From Paucisalibacillus algeriensis (GTDB lineage: Bacteria > Bacillota > Bacilli > Bacillales > Amphibacillaceae), in NCBI RefSeq assembly GCF_000577245.1, contig NZ_CBYO010000022.1, forward strand, positions 434,001 through 498,000: a stretch of 64,000 nt of DNA, in the 5' to 3' direction. The position numbers were made by a program, and so were the translations under genes. Below the pieces are notes generated by a model. The model was not told the DNA's origin. It did no database searches and saw nothing but the letters and a program-made list of their open reading frames with translations. Positions 51,401-62,800 of this stretch are shown one piece after another (position 1 is the first letter of the stretch; each line of letters begins with the position of its first letter).

Positions 51401-52164
51401 ACTTAAACACTAAGCTTAGCGCGTCTTATATAGTTACTAGTGATGGCGTTGAGGGTAATGCTGTACCGTTAACACTAAACCAAGATGGTTCATTTGAAAT
51501 TGATCTACCAGAAGGTGCTGAAAAAGTTAGCGTTCTTGTAGATGATGCTGCAGGAAATAGTGGCATGGCAGAATTTGAAATTGAACAAGAGGAAGAACCA
51601 GTAGTTAGCCTATCTGTCAATCCTTCAGAAGTGAGCCTTAAAGAAGGGGAAGAAGCTTCAGTTGTAGTAACTCAAACTACTACAATTGGCGACGATTCTA
51701 CTAATGAAGATGTAACCGCTCAAGCAACTTATTCTGTAGCTGATGAATCCGTTGCAACTGTTGAAGCAGGAGTTATTACAGCAGTTGGCGCTGGTGAAAC
51801 AACGGTAATGATTACCTACGGTGATAATTCCGTAACTGTAGATGTAACTGTAGTTGACGGCGACCCAGAACCTGGAGATGTGTCACTAGTTTCAGATACA
51901 GATGTCATACTAGTAAACGTAGGCACTACAGGTAATGTAACTATTAAAGAAGTAGATGCAAATGGCAAAGAAAAAGATGTAACTGCATTAGCAACATATG
52001 AAGTATCTAACGAAAACATAGCATCAGCTGAAGCAGGGGCAATCACAGGTATAGCGCCTGGTATCACCAAAGTAACAGTCACATACGGTGAAAACTCTGT
52101 GGAGATAATGGTTGCTGTAGCTAGTAACGACACGGTTAGACCACCAAGACCATTAACTAGGTAA
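48493..52164 (+). CDS. Secreted S8 subtilisin-like serine protease (Vpr-like) with Ig-like repeats
   Basis: A 1223-residue secreted protease. The start is TTG at 48493 behind GGGAG. The order is: signal peptide to about residue 30, I9-type propeptide (~70-170), and catalytic domain with Asp235 (VLDTGID), His297 (HGTHVAG) and Ser624 (GTSMSAPH). A PA domain (~430-550) is inserted between His and Ser, as in Vpr and C5a-peptidase-type enzymes. A Fn3-like domain follows. The C-terminus has two BIG2-type Ig-like repeats (VSLSVNPSEVSLKEGEEASV and a second from ~1135). There is no LPXTG or S-layer motif, so release into the medium is likely. Confidence 0.93.
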   Translation: MKKRKLTKLFSSFLAFMMVLSLVLPVSATELNGSKSFKNQLPNEESMLKKVEAITNQLATSEGMPKLHKDLRGLSGNEMVPVIIHLSEKPVALEQGIAELKGQNLSSSKVNQIRDIINKQRGRVLNEMTAKNILFDKGFEYDTVLNGFAAEVKADDLNKLLDIKGVTLVEPDTIVYADDIRKSRDTSSLKKKASSVVKKEQEFETQMNTSIDHLGIEQIWDEGYKGDGIKVAVLDTGIDPDHPEFQGIYKGGKNFIASSADYNRERADDDARETSPAERPAHMPEINASGRTFWTDHGTHVAGTIAAIGANEYGIKGIAPEVDLYAYRVLGAYGSGATSGIISAVEHAVNEEMDVINLSLGGGSNSENDSLSYAINNAMMAGVISVLSSGNSGPGRGSVTTPGTSPLGIVVGNTTNPETQHNGEVTVTIGDDYNYSKELKFMGTTFGQNLVDQLVGEYELVAIPGFGDKADYEGIDVEGKVALISRGELAFVDKIANAKENGAVATIIHNFSGGTNAPDISNVFLGDSFAFIPTIDMSVTDGEAIRDALETGPGTVTFGNFNSTQSAGDEVNDSSSRGPTTPNFDIKPDVTAPGTNIMSSIPAYKWDFPDATYEQSYDRFTGTSMSAPHITGIAALILQANPDWDPFDVKVALSNTAKLLDTEKYDVFAQGAGRVDAYAAAFPSVLAYAEDQARLDDSGEMVPNLKGTVTFGPQDLAEDISVTKQIRVKDLKGEGGNFNVMVDVTKSFGDATLSVDNPSFTLAPNGEQLLNVTLTVSAQDTNIGDEFLGYIHVNGGENNISLPFAADFGGEAATEIRDMEITETDLSFNGDGVNDQAMLYFTITGDVGTNYIELWNIEDPADGYYGDGYIGYLHAGNSLGAGSYQLSITGQYRPWAPPQGLTNIPDGLYTVDFTALAAQGVIGDYVGPIFVKSTDPEISGEVNESKISGQVTDKYIDYIDVLTPYGLQYDLNTKLSASYIVTSDGVEGNAVPLTLNQDGSFEIDLPEGAEKVSVLVDDAAGNSGMAEFEIEQEEEPVVSLSVNPSEVSLKEGEEASVVVTQTTTIGDDSTNEDVTAQATYSVADESVATVEAGVITAVGAGETTVMITYGDNSVTVDVTVVDGDPEPGDVSLVSDTDVILVNVGTTGNVTIKEVDANGKEKDVTALATYEVSNENIASAEAGAITGIAPGITKVTVTYGENSVEIMVAVASNDTVRPPRPLTR

Positions 52165-52211
52165 GTAAAATTCTTAGCAGGTGAATTAATAAAACAATTC
52201 GCCTGCTATTT

Positions 52212-52358
52212 TTAATACTTTCTATTACTCTTTACTAATTCATTTCGCATCTTCTTAATCTCTTCAGTCTGTACAAGAAGGTTATTATTAACCTTCCTTA
52301 ATGCATCATATATTGCAAATACACCAGCAAAAATCATAACTAATAATAGTGATTCCAT
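52212..52358 (-). CDS. Small single-pass membrane protein
   Basis: A 48-residue frame from ATG 52358 preceded by AGGAGAAGAGG. It reads MESLLLVMIFAGVFAIYDAL, then RKVNNNLLVQTEEIKKMRNE: one membrane helix and a coiled-coil-like charged tail. Proteins of this layout are common in Bacilli. It converges with the protease gene. Function unknown. Confidence 0.6.
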   Translation of the reverse strand: MESLLLVMIFAGVFAIYDALRKVNNNLLVQTEEIKKMRNELVKSNRKY

Positions 52359-52386
52359 CCTCTTCTCCTATCTCCAATAAAATTAG

Positions 52387-53268
52387 TTACTGTCCTCTTA
52401 TCTCTCCATAAGTAATTTTCATGCTAGGGGCGTAAATTAAAGAGGAATCCATGTTAAACACTTGAGAAAACAAGAGTTCAGCCTCATACTGATCCTGTGC
52501 CTCCTTAAATGAGATCCCGCGTTTTAATAAACGCTCAATAAACTGTTCTTCACTCACAGGCTCCCCGCCTATGCCCTCTTCTTTAAGAGAAGAAAACAAT
52601 TTTTGCTTATCTTGTTGATTCATATCAGGATGGAGGATATTCACCTTATCGCTGACTCTGCACTCGATGTTCTTCACACCAAGTTCATACAAATATTGAG
52701 GTAATTTTACTCCGATATTGCCATCCAATCCGGCTTTTCTTGAACTCTCTTCGAACAATTTCTGTAGTATACCAAGTGGTACAATTTGTGATTGTTCATA
52801 ACCTTCGAGTTCATATGACGACATCCCCGAAATCCAATGTGGTTCAAAACAAATTATCATTCCATGATTAACGACTGAGTTTACCATTTTTAGAAGCATA
52901 CTTTTTGGCTCGGACATATGTAATAGAAAAGCGTGACAAACGGCAATATCATACTTATCCTCTAATTCTATCTCATTCGAATCCGCTACAAAAAATTCAG
53001 ATTCATAAGGTAGATTTTTAAAATATTCTATCGCCTTATTAATAAGCTGTTGGCCTTTATCGATTCCTGTATATTTGGATCCTTTTGGTAAGAGCGGTAA
53101 TAATTTTAGTGCCAAGTACCCATATCCACAACCGAAATCAATAATATGTACCGGTTTAGAAATCTTCCAAACTCTACTTACTAAAAACTCTAAATAGTCA
53201 TCATTATAATTTAAATCTCTCGTTCTTTTGAGATACTCCAATTGAGTATCCCAATAGTATTCCTCCAT
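52387..53268 (-). CDS. Class I SAM-dependent methyltransferase
   Basis: A 293-residue methyltransferase. Motif I is VHIIDFGCGYGYLALKLLPL at residue ~40; YTGIDKGQQ gives the acidic residue that binds the ribose, and YDIAVCHAFLLHM follows. The C-terminal ~110 residues are a separate helical part. The substrate is unknown; a small molecule is more likely than a nucleic acid. GGGAGGACATAA precedes the ATG. It lies at the left edge of the peptide biosynthesis region, about 290 bases from the Sfp gene, so a tailoring role is possible but not shown. Bases 53269-53514 hold no supported gene. Confidence 0.85.
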   Translation of the reverse strand: MEEYYWDTQLEYLKRTRDLNYNDDYLEFLVSRVWKISKPVHIIDFGCGYGYLALKLLPLLPKGSKYTGIDKGQQLINKAIEYFKNLPYESEFFVADSNEIELEDKYDIAVCHAFLLHMSEPKSMLLKMVNSVVNHGMIICFEPHWISGMSSYELEGYEQSQIVPLGILQKLFEESSRKAGLDGNIGVKLPQYLYELGVKNIECRVSDKVNILHPDMNQQDKQKLFSSLKEEGIGGEPVSEEQFIERLLKRGISFKEAQDQYEAELLFSQVFNMDSSLIYAPSMKITYGEIRGQ

Positions 53269-53514
53269 TTATGTCCTCCCCTTCTTTTTGAAATCACAAT
53301 TACTATTCTCTGTGTTTTATTGAAAATCCTGTTATGCTCCATCTAGGTCAGCCCACCAATACCGCTTTCAATCATATAGCATATCAATACATTTTCCTTC
53401 ATCCCTTACCTCTCGATAAGTACCTTTCGCTTCTCTAGTGACTAGTAGATGTGAACTACATCCACAGTGAAGTTTCACCACCTAGATAGACACCATGTCT
53501 TGACGTACAAAAGA

Positions 53515-53537
53515 AAGGCGCTCTATTTGAACGCCTT
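53515..53537 (-). terminator. Terminator of the tetR-PPTase operon
   Basis: AAGGCG and CGCCTT form a 6-bp stem with an 11-base loop 20 bases after the stop of the phosphopantetheinyl transferase gene, with AAAAGAAA on the plus strand giving U-rich minus-strand RNA. Confidence 0.65.
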
Positions 53538-53556
53538 ATAAACTATAGGTGCTGAT

Positions 53557-54267
53557 CTATAAATTAGTATTGCTAAAGGCTAATATTTCTAATATGCGAG
53601 AAAATGACCAAATTACTACTTCCTTAGGGAAATCTTCTTTTTCAGCACATACAGACAATGTATAATTCGGATCAATGTTATATTGTTTGAAGTATGGATT
53701 ACTGTTGTTAATTGAATTAACTAGTTGAATATCAACTAAAGAATTTTTTTTAACTGTAAGAGAACTAACGGGGTAGGAGAAGCCTTCTCCTATCATTTTT
53801 ATATAACTTTCTTTTAAGGTCCAAAGATCATAAAAATACTCTTGCTGATTGAAAGGATTCTTAGACCTAATGTCTATTAATTCTTCTAATGAGAATACTT
53901 TCTCAAAATACCTTAACTCAATTGGCTTTTTGTATTCAATATCTATTCCGACTTGGCATGAATCAACAACACAAACAACCCACTCATTTGAATGGGAGAT
54001 ATTATACATAAAACTACTTTCATTTTTTAAACGAGGCTTACCAAAACGATTGTATTCAAAATCAATCTCTTCATTTGAAAGTCTTATTTTATTTTCCAGG
54101 ATGATTAACCTAATTACTATATCTCCAATGAGGGTCTGATACAGACTTTGCTTATGTTTCACTTTTTTTATCTTTTCTCTTTTTTCTATTGAAGTAAAGG
54201 ATAAAAGGACTTGATAATCTTCTTCATTGATTTCTTCAGGTATTTTCACAGCATAAACCTTTAACAT
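53557..54267 (-). CDS. 4'-phosphopantetheinyl transferase (Sfp type)
   Basis: A 236-residue Sfp-type enzyme. It transfers phosphopantetheine from CoA to the conserved Ser of carrier proteins. The signature pair is present: VGIDIEYKKPIELRYFEKVF at ~105 (magnesium-binding Asp, Glu) and FYDLWTLKESYIKMIGEGF at ~145-165. Its targets are most likely the NRPS carrier domains and the free-standing carrier protein in this locus. The ATG at 54267 follows AGGGTG; a GTG two codons earlier is also possible. It lies about 30 bases after the tetR gene, so the two share a transcript. Confidence 0.9.
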   Translation of the reverse strand: MLKVYAVKIPEEINEEDYQVLLSFTSIEKREKIKKVKHKQSLYQTLIGDIVIRLIILENKIRLSNEEIDFEYNRFGKPRLKNESSFMYNISHSNEWVVCVVDSCQVGIDIEYKKPIELRYFEKVFSLEELIDIRSKNPFNQQEYFYDLWTLKESYIKMIGEGFSYPVSSLTVKKNSLVDIQLVNSINNSNPYFKQYNIDPNYTLSVCAEKEDFPKEVVIWSFSRILEILAFSNTNL

Positions 54268-54298
54268 TTTCACACCCTCTCAAATACGTTTCAACACA

Positions 54299-54931
54299 TT
54301 AACGAATCCATTCTTGATAATGATCCATAACATTCTCTCTAGGTCCAAACAATCTAATACCTTGTAATACAAACTCATTCCAAATTGGATGATAGGGTTC
54401 ATCCATTATGGTTAGCATTACACCATTTAAGTAGGAAAAGTATGATGAAAATACGACATTCGGATCTATCTCTATTAGCTCCCCCTTTTTCTGCCCTTCA
54501 ACAATGGTATGATTTACAATTTCCTTTAACTCATCAAAAAACAGAAGAATTCTTTCTACCAGTTCAGGAAATAACTCTTTTTGCCCAATAACATATTGTA
54601 CTAAGCGAAAAGGTGTGCGTTGTTCTGTTAATGATATAAATTGCTTGTTTACCATTTTGGAAATTCTCTGGATAGGTGTTCCTTCTACCTCATTAATCAT
54701 CTCAAACAATCTTTTCACATCAGCGAAAGGAGCAGTAACCGCCTCTACAAATAACTGCTCTTTATTATTGAAATAATATGCGACACTCCCGAAGCTTACA
54801 TTAGCCTCCTTAGCAATATCTGAAATTGTCGTTGCAAAATATCCTTTTTCAGCAAATAGAGCTATTGCTTCATGTAATATTATATTTTTCCTTAATTCTC
54901 TACTATTTTTTTTCGTAGCAAATTCGTTCAC
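54299..54931 (-). CDS. TetR family regulator of the exporter/PPTase genes
   Basis: A 210-residue regulator. Its helix-turn-helix is ALFAEKGYFATTISDIAKEA, then NVSFGSVAYYFNNKEQLFVE. The C-terminal ~140 residues form a ligand domain of the TetR_C_6/YcdC-like type. The start is GTG at 54931 behind GGAG. It is divergent from the MFS gene; three tandem palindromes lie in between. It likely represses the exporter and its own operon, which includes the phosphopantetheinyl transferase gene. Confidence 0.88.
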   Translation of the reverse strand: MNEFATKKNSRELRKNIILHEAIALFAEKGYFATTISDIAKEANVSFGSVAYYFNNKEQLFVEAVTAPFADVKRLFEMINEVEGTPIQRISKMVNKQFISLTEQRTPFRLVQYVIGQKELFPELVERILLFFDELKEIVNHTIVEGQKKGELIEIDPNVVFSSYFSYLNGVMLTIMDEPYHPIWNEFVLQGIRLFGPRENVMDHYQEWIR

Positions 54932-55030
54932 TTCTTACAACTCCAATTAAAAGGGTTTATGAAACCATTATAATCATAATTTCTATTTGTGGCAATTGAA
55001 TAAATTATCAAATAAATTCCGAAAAACACT

Positions 55031-55109
55031 TTACAATATACCTGTTTTGTTTTAAAATTTGATTAGTCAATCAAATTGATTACCCAATCAAACTTTTTGA
55101 CTAATCAAA
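55031..55109. promoter_or_regulatory. Three tandem TetR operator candidates and MFS promoter
   Basis: TTTGATTAGTCAATCAAA (55058-55075), TTGATTACCCAATCAA (55076-55091) and TTTGACTAATCAAA (55096-55109) are adjoining palindromes of TTTGATT/AATCAAA type, about 19 bases apart. A possible promoter TTACAA-16-TAAAAT (55031-55058) ends at the first one. The layout suits cooperative repression of the MFS gene. Confidence 0.7.
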
Positions 55110-55131
55110 CGAATAATGAGGAGTGATTAGT

Positions 55132-56388
55132 TTGAAAAAGACACTATTTGAACCTTTAAAATTAAAGAAATTTCGTATCCTTTTTTCAGCACAAGTAATT
55201 TCCGATTTAGGTAACTGGTTAGACTTTACTGCATTACTAGTATTATTCGCTTATTCCTGGGAGCTTGGACCAGGTGCACTAGCATCATTAACCATTTCGA
55301 TTGGATTACCTGGTTTAATTCTTGGTCCATTTACTGGTGTATTCGTCGACAAACTACCTTTAAAAACAGTTATGATTGTCTCAGATTTATTACGAGCATT
55401 AACAGTTTTTTGTTTAATTTTTGCTCCTAATTTCTATGTAGTACTTATACTAATTGTATTTAGGGGTACCTTTACAACATTTTTTGATCCAGCAAGGCAA
55501 AGTGCAATCAAACTCCTTGTTCCAAAAGAACAATTATTAAAAGCAAGTTCCCTAAGTCAACTCTCCTTAAATGGCTCCAAAATTATAGGGCCAGCTTTAG
55601 GAAGTGCTTTACTACTATTTACAACACCTCAGATGGCATTTTTAATTGACTCTATTAGTTACACAGTATCCGCACTCTTATTACTTTTCCTTCCTAAAAT
55701 GGAGAAGGAGAAACAAGAGACCACAGAGAAGAACAAAATATTTAAAGGCTTTTGGAAAGACTTACGTGAAGGGCTTGTATTTATATCAAATAAAAAGACT
55801 CTTCTTATACTTATTCTGTTTAACGGAACTGTTTTTTTTATAGTATATTTATTTGATAGTTTGGGTGTTTTACTTGCAAAAGATATGGGAATAGAAGATA
55901 GTGTTTTCGGAATATTTATCAGTATTGTGGGAGTGGGTGCTCTGGTTGGCGCCATAACCATTGGTCAGTGGAGTGGAAAGTATAACCATTTAAATATACT
56001 AACCATATCTGCTTTGTTCTTAGGTATAATGCTTATTTTAACCGGCTTAGGAGGATTTGGTTATCTTCCAAGAATAATTCCCTTATGGTTAGCCATATGG
56101 TTTATTATTGGTCTTTCTATTGGAACTATTTCAGTCTGCTATGGATATTTACTACAGCTGCATACACCACAACAACTAATGGGAAGAGTTTCAAGTTCTG
56201 CTAATGCCTTAGTAAACGGGGCGATGGTTATCGCACCAACCATTGGCTCACTTTTAGCCATTTGGATAGAGGTAAGTGGAGTATTTTTAACATCAGGATT
56301 ATTAATAATGTCAGTATGTGGATTTGTATTCTTTGCGTACAAAAAGATTAGGATAGGAGGCGTAAGACAAGAAGGGCTAGCTAAATAA
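55132..56388 (+). CDS. MFS transporter, probable exporter of the peptide locus
   Basis: A 418-residue major facilitator with 12 membrane segments and the layout of the enterobactin exporter EntS-like group (FRILFSAQVISDLGNWLDFT at the start, FTGVFVDKLPLKTVMIVSDL for the loop 2-3 motif, and FRGTFTTFFDPARQSAIKLL). The TTG at 55132 is preferred (AGGAG at eight bases) over a GTG three codons upstream. It is divergent from tetR and ends at a strong terminator facing the SbnB-like gene. Export of the peptide product or self-protection is a likely role. Confidence 0.88.
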   Translation: MKKTLFEPLKLKKFRILFSAQVISDLGNWLDFTALLVLFAYSWELGPGALASLTISIGLPGLILGPFTGVFVDKLPLKTVMIVSDLLRALTVFCLIFAPNFYVVLILIVFRGTFTTFFDPARQSAIKLLVPKEQLLKASSLSQLSLNGSKIIGPALGSALLLFTTPQMAFLIDSISYTVSALLLLFLPKMEKEKQETTEKNKIFKGFWKDLREGLVFISNKKTLLILILFNGTVFFIVYLFDSLGVLLAKDMGIEDSVFGIFISIVGVGALVGAITIGQWSGKYNHLNILTISALFLGIMLILTGLGGFGYLPRIIPLWLAIWFIIGLSIGTISVCYGYLLQLHTPQQLMGRVSSSANALVNGAMVIAPTIGSLLAIWIEVSGVFLTSGLLIMSVCGFVFFAYKKIRIGGVRQEGLAK

Positions 56389-56430
56389 ATTCTTATTGAT
56401 TGGGTTCAGGATTCATGTGTGTCTTGATAG

Positions 56431-56472
56431 TAAAGCGGTAAGTAAAATCTATATACTTACCGCTTTATTGTT
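56431..56472. terminator. Bidirectional terminator between the MFS and SbnB-like genes
   Basis: TAAAGCGGTAAGT and ACTTACCGCTTTA form a perfect 13-bp stem with an 11-base loop, followed by ttgtttttc. It ends both the MFS transcript and the biosynthetic operon. Confidence 0.88.
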
Positions 56473-56495
56473 TTTCCGATTCAGTTTCCCATGAT

Positions 56496-57461
56496 TTATT
56501 CTAATTGTTTTCCAATTTTATTATGTTTAGCATATTCATAGTAATTACTAGCCATAGCTATATCAAATACCGCCATCCCCATAGGGTTAAACATAATTGA
56601 ATCGTTCTCAGGAAACTCTTTTATTTTTCCTTCACAGATGATTTCTATAATTGATTTTGTTTCTTCTTTTCTTAATAGATTCTTTTTATAAAACACTTCA
56701 ATATCCGTATTTTCACGACATACTTCTTCCCAATCGTCAACAATTATTGATTTGGTATAATTTAGAATCTCTGGAGAAAAATCGCGTAATGACACATTAA
56801 GTAATAATGCCCCATCTTTTGGCTTCTTATCGATATAGCCTTGACCGGAAACTGTCGAAGCTATAAATATATCTGAGTCTTCGTAAGCATCCTCCCATTG
56901 TTCTACAACCTCAACCTTTTTTCTACTTTTCTCGGGTATATTATCGTATGAAATTGGTAATAAGTCATATAATTTTATCTTCTTTATCGAATCGCCTAGT
57001 AATGTGGTTACCATTTGCAAATGCAGTTGACCTATTGGACCAAAGCCAACTATTCCTAGAGTAATATCTTTTTTATTACGAACTTTTTGAAATTCACTAA
57101 TTACCAACCCACTAACGGAGGCAGTCCGAATGCCGCTAATTTTAGGAGAATTTATCATCGCTATCGGTTCACCAGTCTCCACACTATTTAAAATAGTAAC
57201 TGAATGAGCACGTTTCTTACCAATATTAATGTTATCAGGAAAACTAGCTATCCACTTAATTCCTGCTTTGTTTATTTCCCCTCCTACAAACGCTGGCATT
57301 GCAATAATACGATTACTAATATTCTCGAATTTTAAATAGGGTTTAATAGGTTGATCATAATGCTTTTTACCAAGGAGTTGAACTGTATTTTTTATGACTT
57401 CTATATTCTTGACCCAATCTAACTGAATCGATTCCATATCTTGAGAACTTAAATACAACAA
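56496..57461 (-). CDS. sbnB: SbnB-like N-(2-amino-2-carboxyethyl)-L-glutamate dehydrogenase
   Basis: A 321-residue member of the ornithine cyclodeaminase/mu-crystallin family, closest by text to SbnB of staphyloferrin B synthesis. SbnB oxidatively splits N-(2-amino-2-carboxyethyl)-L-glutamate with NAD into 2,3-diaminopropionate, 2-oxoglutarate and ammonium-level products. The Rossmann motif is LGIVGFGPIGQLHLQMV at ~138; IKWIASFPDNINIGKKRAHS, SGIRTASVSGLV and the ending FNPMGMAVFDIAMAS are family text. The start is TTG at 57461 behind GAGG. It is the last gene of the NRPS operon. A methylated homologue of the product (2,3-diaminobutyrate) is possible. Confidence 0.88.
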   Translation of the reverse strand: MLYLSSQDMESIQLDWVKNIEVIKNTVQLLGKKHYDQPIKPYLKFENISNRIIAMPAFVGGEINKAGIKWIASFPDNINIGKKRAHSVTILNSVETGEPIAMINSPKISGIRTASVSGLVISEFQKVRNKKDITLGIVGFGPIGQLHLQMVTTLLGDSIKKIKLYDLLPISYDNIPEKSRKKVEVVEQWEDAYEDSDIFIASTVSGQGYIDKKPKDGALLLNVSLRDFSPEILNYTKSIIVDDWEEVCRENTDIEVFYKKNLLRKEETKSIIEIICEGKIKEFPENDSIMFNPMGMAVFDIAMASNYYEYAKHNKIGKQLE

Positions 57462-57588
57462 AGTAGTTACCTCATTTCATATAGTCTATTATGAACATAT
57501 AACATATAGTTCTATTTCAGGTTTTCAATCTTAGATAATGAAAAAAAATTAATTTGAATTATGAGAGCAAGTAGACTAATAGGCCATA

Positions 57589-57846
57589 TTATTCTTTTTC
57601 ATCCATTAGTTTCATAATATTTTGATAAACACTATTAAAATCAGTAAAATATTCTTCTATAGTTTCTTCTGGAATAAGGATATCAAATTCATCCTCAATT
57701 TCTTGAATTAATTCAAGTACCGTCAAAGAATCTATACCTAATTCCGTAAATACATCATCATCTTTAAAATCTTTTATTCCTGTTATTTCTGTAATAACCT
57801 CCCTCAATTTATCTTTATATTCCGATTTATTAATAACTGTCATCAT
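57589..57846 (-). CDS. Free-standing acyl/peptidyl carrier protein
   Basis: An 85-residue carrier protein. LGIDSLTVLELIQEIEDEFD carries the Ser that receives phosphopantetheine (Ser45 or so), within four predicted helices; the acidic helix II resembles ACPs as much as PCPs. AGGAGG precedes the ATG. It lies between the SbnA-like and SbnB-like genes, with gaps of about 130-150 bases. It may hold an amino acid or an acyl group for the NRPS; which one is not visible. It needs the Sfp-type enzyme for activity. Confidence 0.88.
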   Translation of the reverse strand: MMTVINKSEYKDKLREVITEITGIKDFKDDDVFTELGIDSLTVLELIQEIEDEFDILIPEETIEEYFTDFNSVYQNIMKLMDEKE

Positions 57847-57993
57847 TAAAACCTCCTATTTTTGTTATATTATTGAAAACTCACTAATCAATCTAAATAT
57901 ATTAATAATTCTGACATCTAAAACCGTTCTACTCGCTCCATAGTTCTGGTTACAGCCGTTTACATAGCTCACCTTAAAAGAAGATCAAGATAC

Positions 57994-59875
<1,882 letters not shown>

Positions 59876-59879
<4 letters not shown>

Positions 59880-62800
59880 CGTATAACCTCCATATTTGAT
59901 AACCTTGATTGGTCCTTTTTTAATAATTCTCTCAAACTATCCGCAATGGTATATACATGTGGAGTACCGATAATCGTATCATGTGTTCCGTCAATATCAT
60001 GTACTTGGACTTTCCCATCCGTGTGATCGATCCATTCTTCAGCTTCCACTATTGGTAGCCTATCTGTTTTAGTTGCCCGAAACAGATTTATATCACTTTT
60101 AATCTTTTGAGTAGGCTGATATTCTGTTAATGCATGGTAACCACTAATCATCAAATCCACCCTTTGCTTCATATCAGAAATATTGGCATCCTTTGGCAAA
60201 TAACCTGTTTTTATCGAATGAGATAGTAGAATTTTTAAACCCTCTGTTTCACTAAGAGATGGATTATAGTCTTCTTCGATTCCCATTAAAGCTGCATATT
60301 GTATTAGGGGGGAACTAAAACCCCTGTCCTCTTTTTCTTCTCCAATTAGCTTTGAAACTGAATGTGTGTCAATCAGCCCCAATAAACCAACCTTTTTCCC
60401 TAATTGTTCAAGTCTATTTGCCAATTCATATGCAATAACGCCACCCATTGACCAACCTGCTAAATAATAAGGACCGGTTTTATTATTTTCTATTATCTCT
60501 AAAAGGTATCTATCTACCATTTCATCAATCGTATTCAGAGGTCTATCATTTGTTTCATGACCAATGGCTCGTAGCCCGTAAACTGTATAATCACTACCTA
60601 TAGCCCTTGATAGGTGATAATAACTCAGAACTCCTCCTCCTTGAGGATGAACTAAATATAACGGTGCCAGATCCTTTGTTCCCTTTTGTAATTGGACTAA
60701 ACTATTACTTTCTAATTCCTCACCTTTGTTAATGTGCACGGCTAAGTCCGTTACTGTTGGTGATTTAAATAACAGTGTTAATGGTAGCTTGATTCCAAAT
60801 GTGTTATAGATTCGGTTTATGAGTTCTACAGCTTTAAGGCTGTGACCTCCAATTAGGAAGAAATTGTCATCAACCCCTATCGGTTTTATTCCTAATATAT
60901 CTTCCCAAATTTCAATTAGTTTAAATTCTATTAAACTCCTTGGGGATTTATAGAAAGTATTCTTCGACATCTTTTGGCTATATGTTGACAATTTCTTCCG
61001 GTCTACTTTTCCATTGCTATTCACCGGTATACTGTCCATTTCTATAAACCTAGCAGGAACCATATATACTGGTAACTTGTCCATTAATGTTTGACGAATC
61101 TTTTCCTCACTTATCTCGTTTCCTTTCACGACATACGCTTCCAGCTCATTTCCGTCCTTTTTGTTAGTTACCAGTACTACAGCCTCTAAAACTTCAGGTA
61201 TTCCTAATAGCACTTTTTGAATTTCTTCTAACTCTATACGGTATCCTCTTAATTTGACTTGAAAATCCTTTCTACCAAAATACTCCAATTCACCATCTGA
61301 ATTTAATCGAACAATATCACCCGTTTTATATAGTCGTAAATGTGACGTTTCTTCTTCGTAAGGGTTATGGATAAAGGTATTCTCGGTCAATTGTTCTTTA
61401 TTTAAATATCCTTCTGCAACTCCCAGTCCACTTATATAAAGTTCTCCTTTTACTCCAATAGGAACTCTTTGTAAGTGTTCATCTAGTACATAGATTTTGT
61501 AATTATTTATTGGGCTACCAATGTTAACATTGGTACTATTATCTATTCTTTTAATAGTTGCCCAGATTGTAGCTTCAGTTGGTCCATACATATTCCACAA
61601 GGTACCACACCTAGTTATCAGTTGTTCTGCTAAATCCTCAGATAATGCTTCCCCACCACAGAGAATTTTTTCTAAATAGTCACTTCCGTTCCAACCAACT
61701 TTAAGTAATAAACGCCATGTAGCAGGGGTTGCTTGCATAATATTTGCTTTAGACTCTTCAACACATTCAGCTAATAATTCGCCATTCCTTGTTTGTTCTG
61801 TGGTAGCTATTTGGATTCGGGCACCAACTATCAATGGTAATAAAATCTCTAAAATTGAAATATCAAAAGAAAATGTTGTAACAGCTAGTAATGTATCATT
61901 CTCATTCATGCCAGGCTTTTCATTCATGGATAACAGGAAGTTTACTAAGGATAGATGGGATACTTTCACACCCTTAGGATTCCCAGTGGAGCCTGATGTA
62001 TAGATTACATAAGCAGGGTCTGAGTATCTAACCATTTTAGAATTCACGAATGGATCACTAGGTAGTTGAGAGTTTTGGATATTCAATATGGTAATTGGAG
62101 ATCCACCGTTTGAAATTATTTCATTAGAATCTGTAACGATTAATTTCATATTGGCATCACGCATAATATATTGTTTGCGTTCTTCTGGAAGAGTAGGATC
62201 AATAGGTATAAATGTTCCTCCAGCTTTCATGATTCCTAATATGGCCTCTACCATATAAATTGACCTTTCCGTGCAAATACCAACATTTTCTCCTTTTACG
62301 TCATATCCCCTTAACAATTGGGCGATTCCATTAGCCCTTTGATTTAACTGTTTGTAAGAATATGTTTGCCCATCACAGATTACCGCAGTTTTATTTGGTA
62401 TCTTTCTAACCTGTCTTTCAAATAATTGATGGGTTAATACATTCCTATCAAGTTCTCTAGTTGTGTTATTCCATTCATCAAGGAGTTGATATTGATCCCT
62501 ATCAATTAGACCAATGTGATAAATTGGCTTGTCTGGATTCTCAACAATTTCCTCTATGAGGGCTTGGATACTTGTTAACATTCGTTCAATAGTATACTCT
62601 TTAAATAAATTTACATTGTATTGAATGTCTATTTTTAAATTATCTTGTAAATCTAAGAAATTAATAACTAGGTCAAAGTTGGTTGTATTCCGTTCAAATG
62701 AAATAGATTTAAAAGAAAAGTCTCTAGCCTCATTTTTCTCCTCATAATGATTAAGCTGGGATAACACTGAAAATATTGGTGTTCTGCTCAAATCACGATC

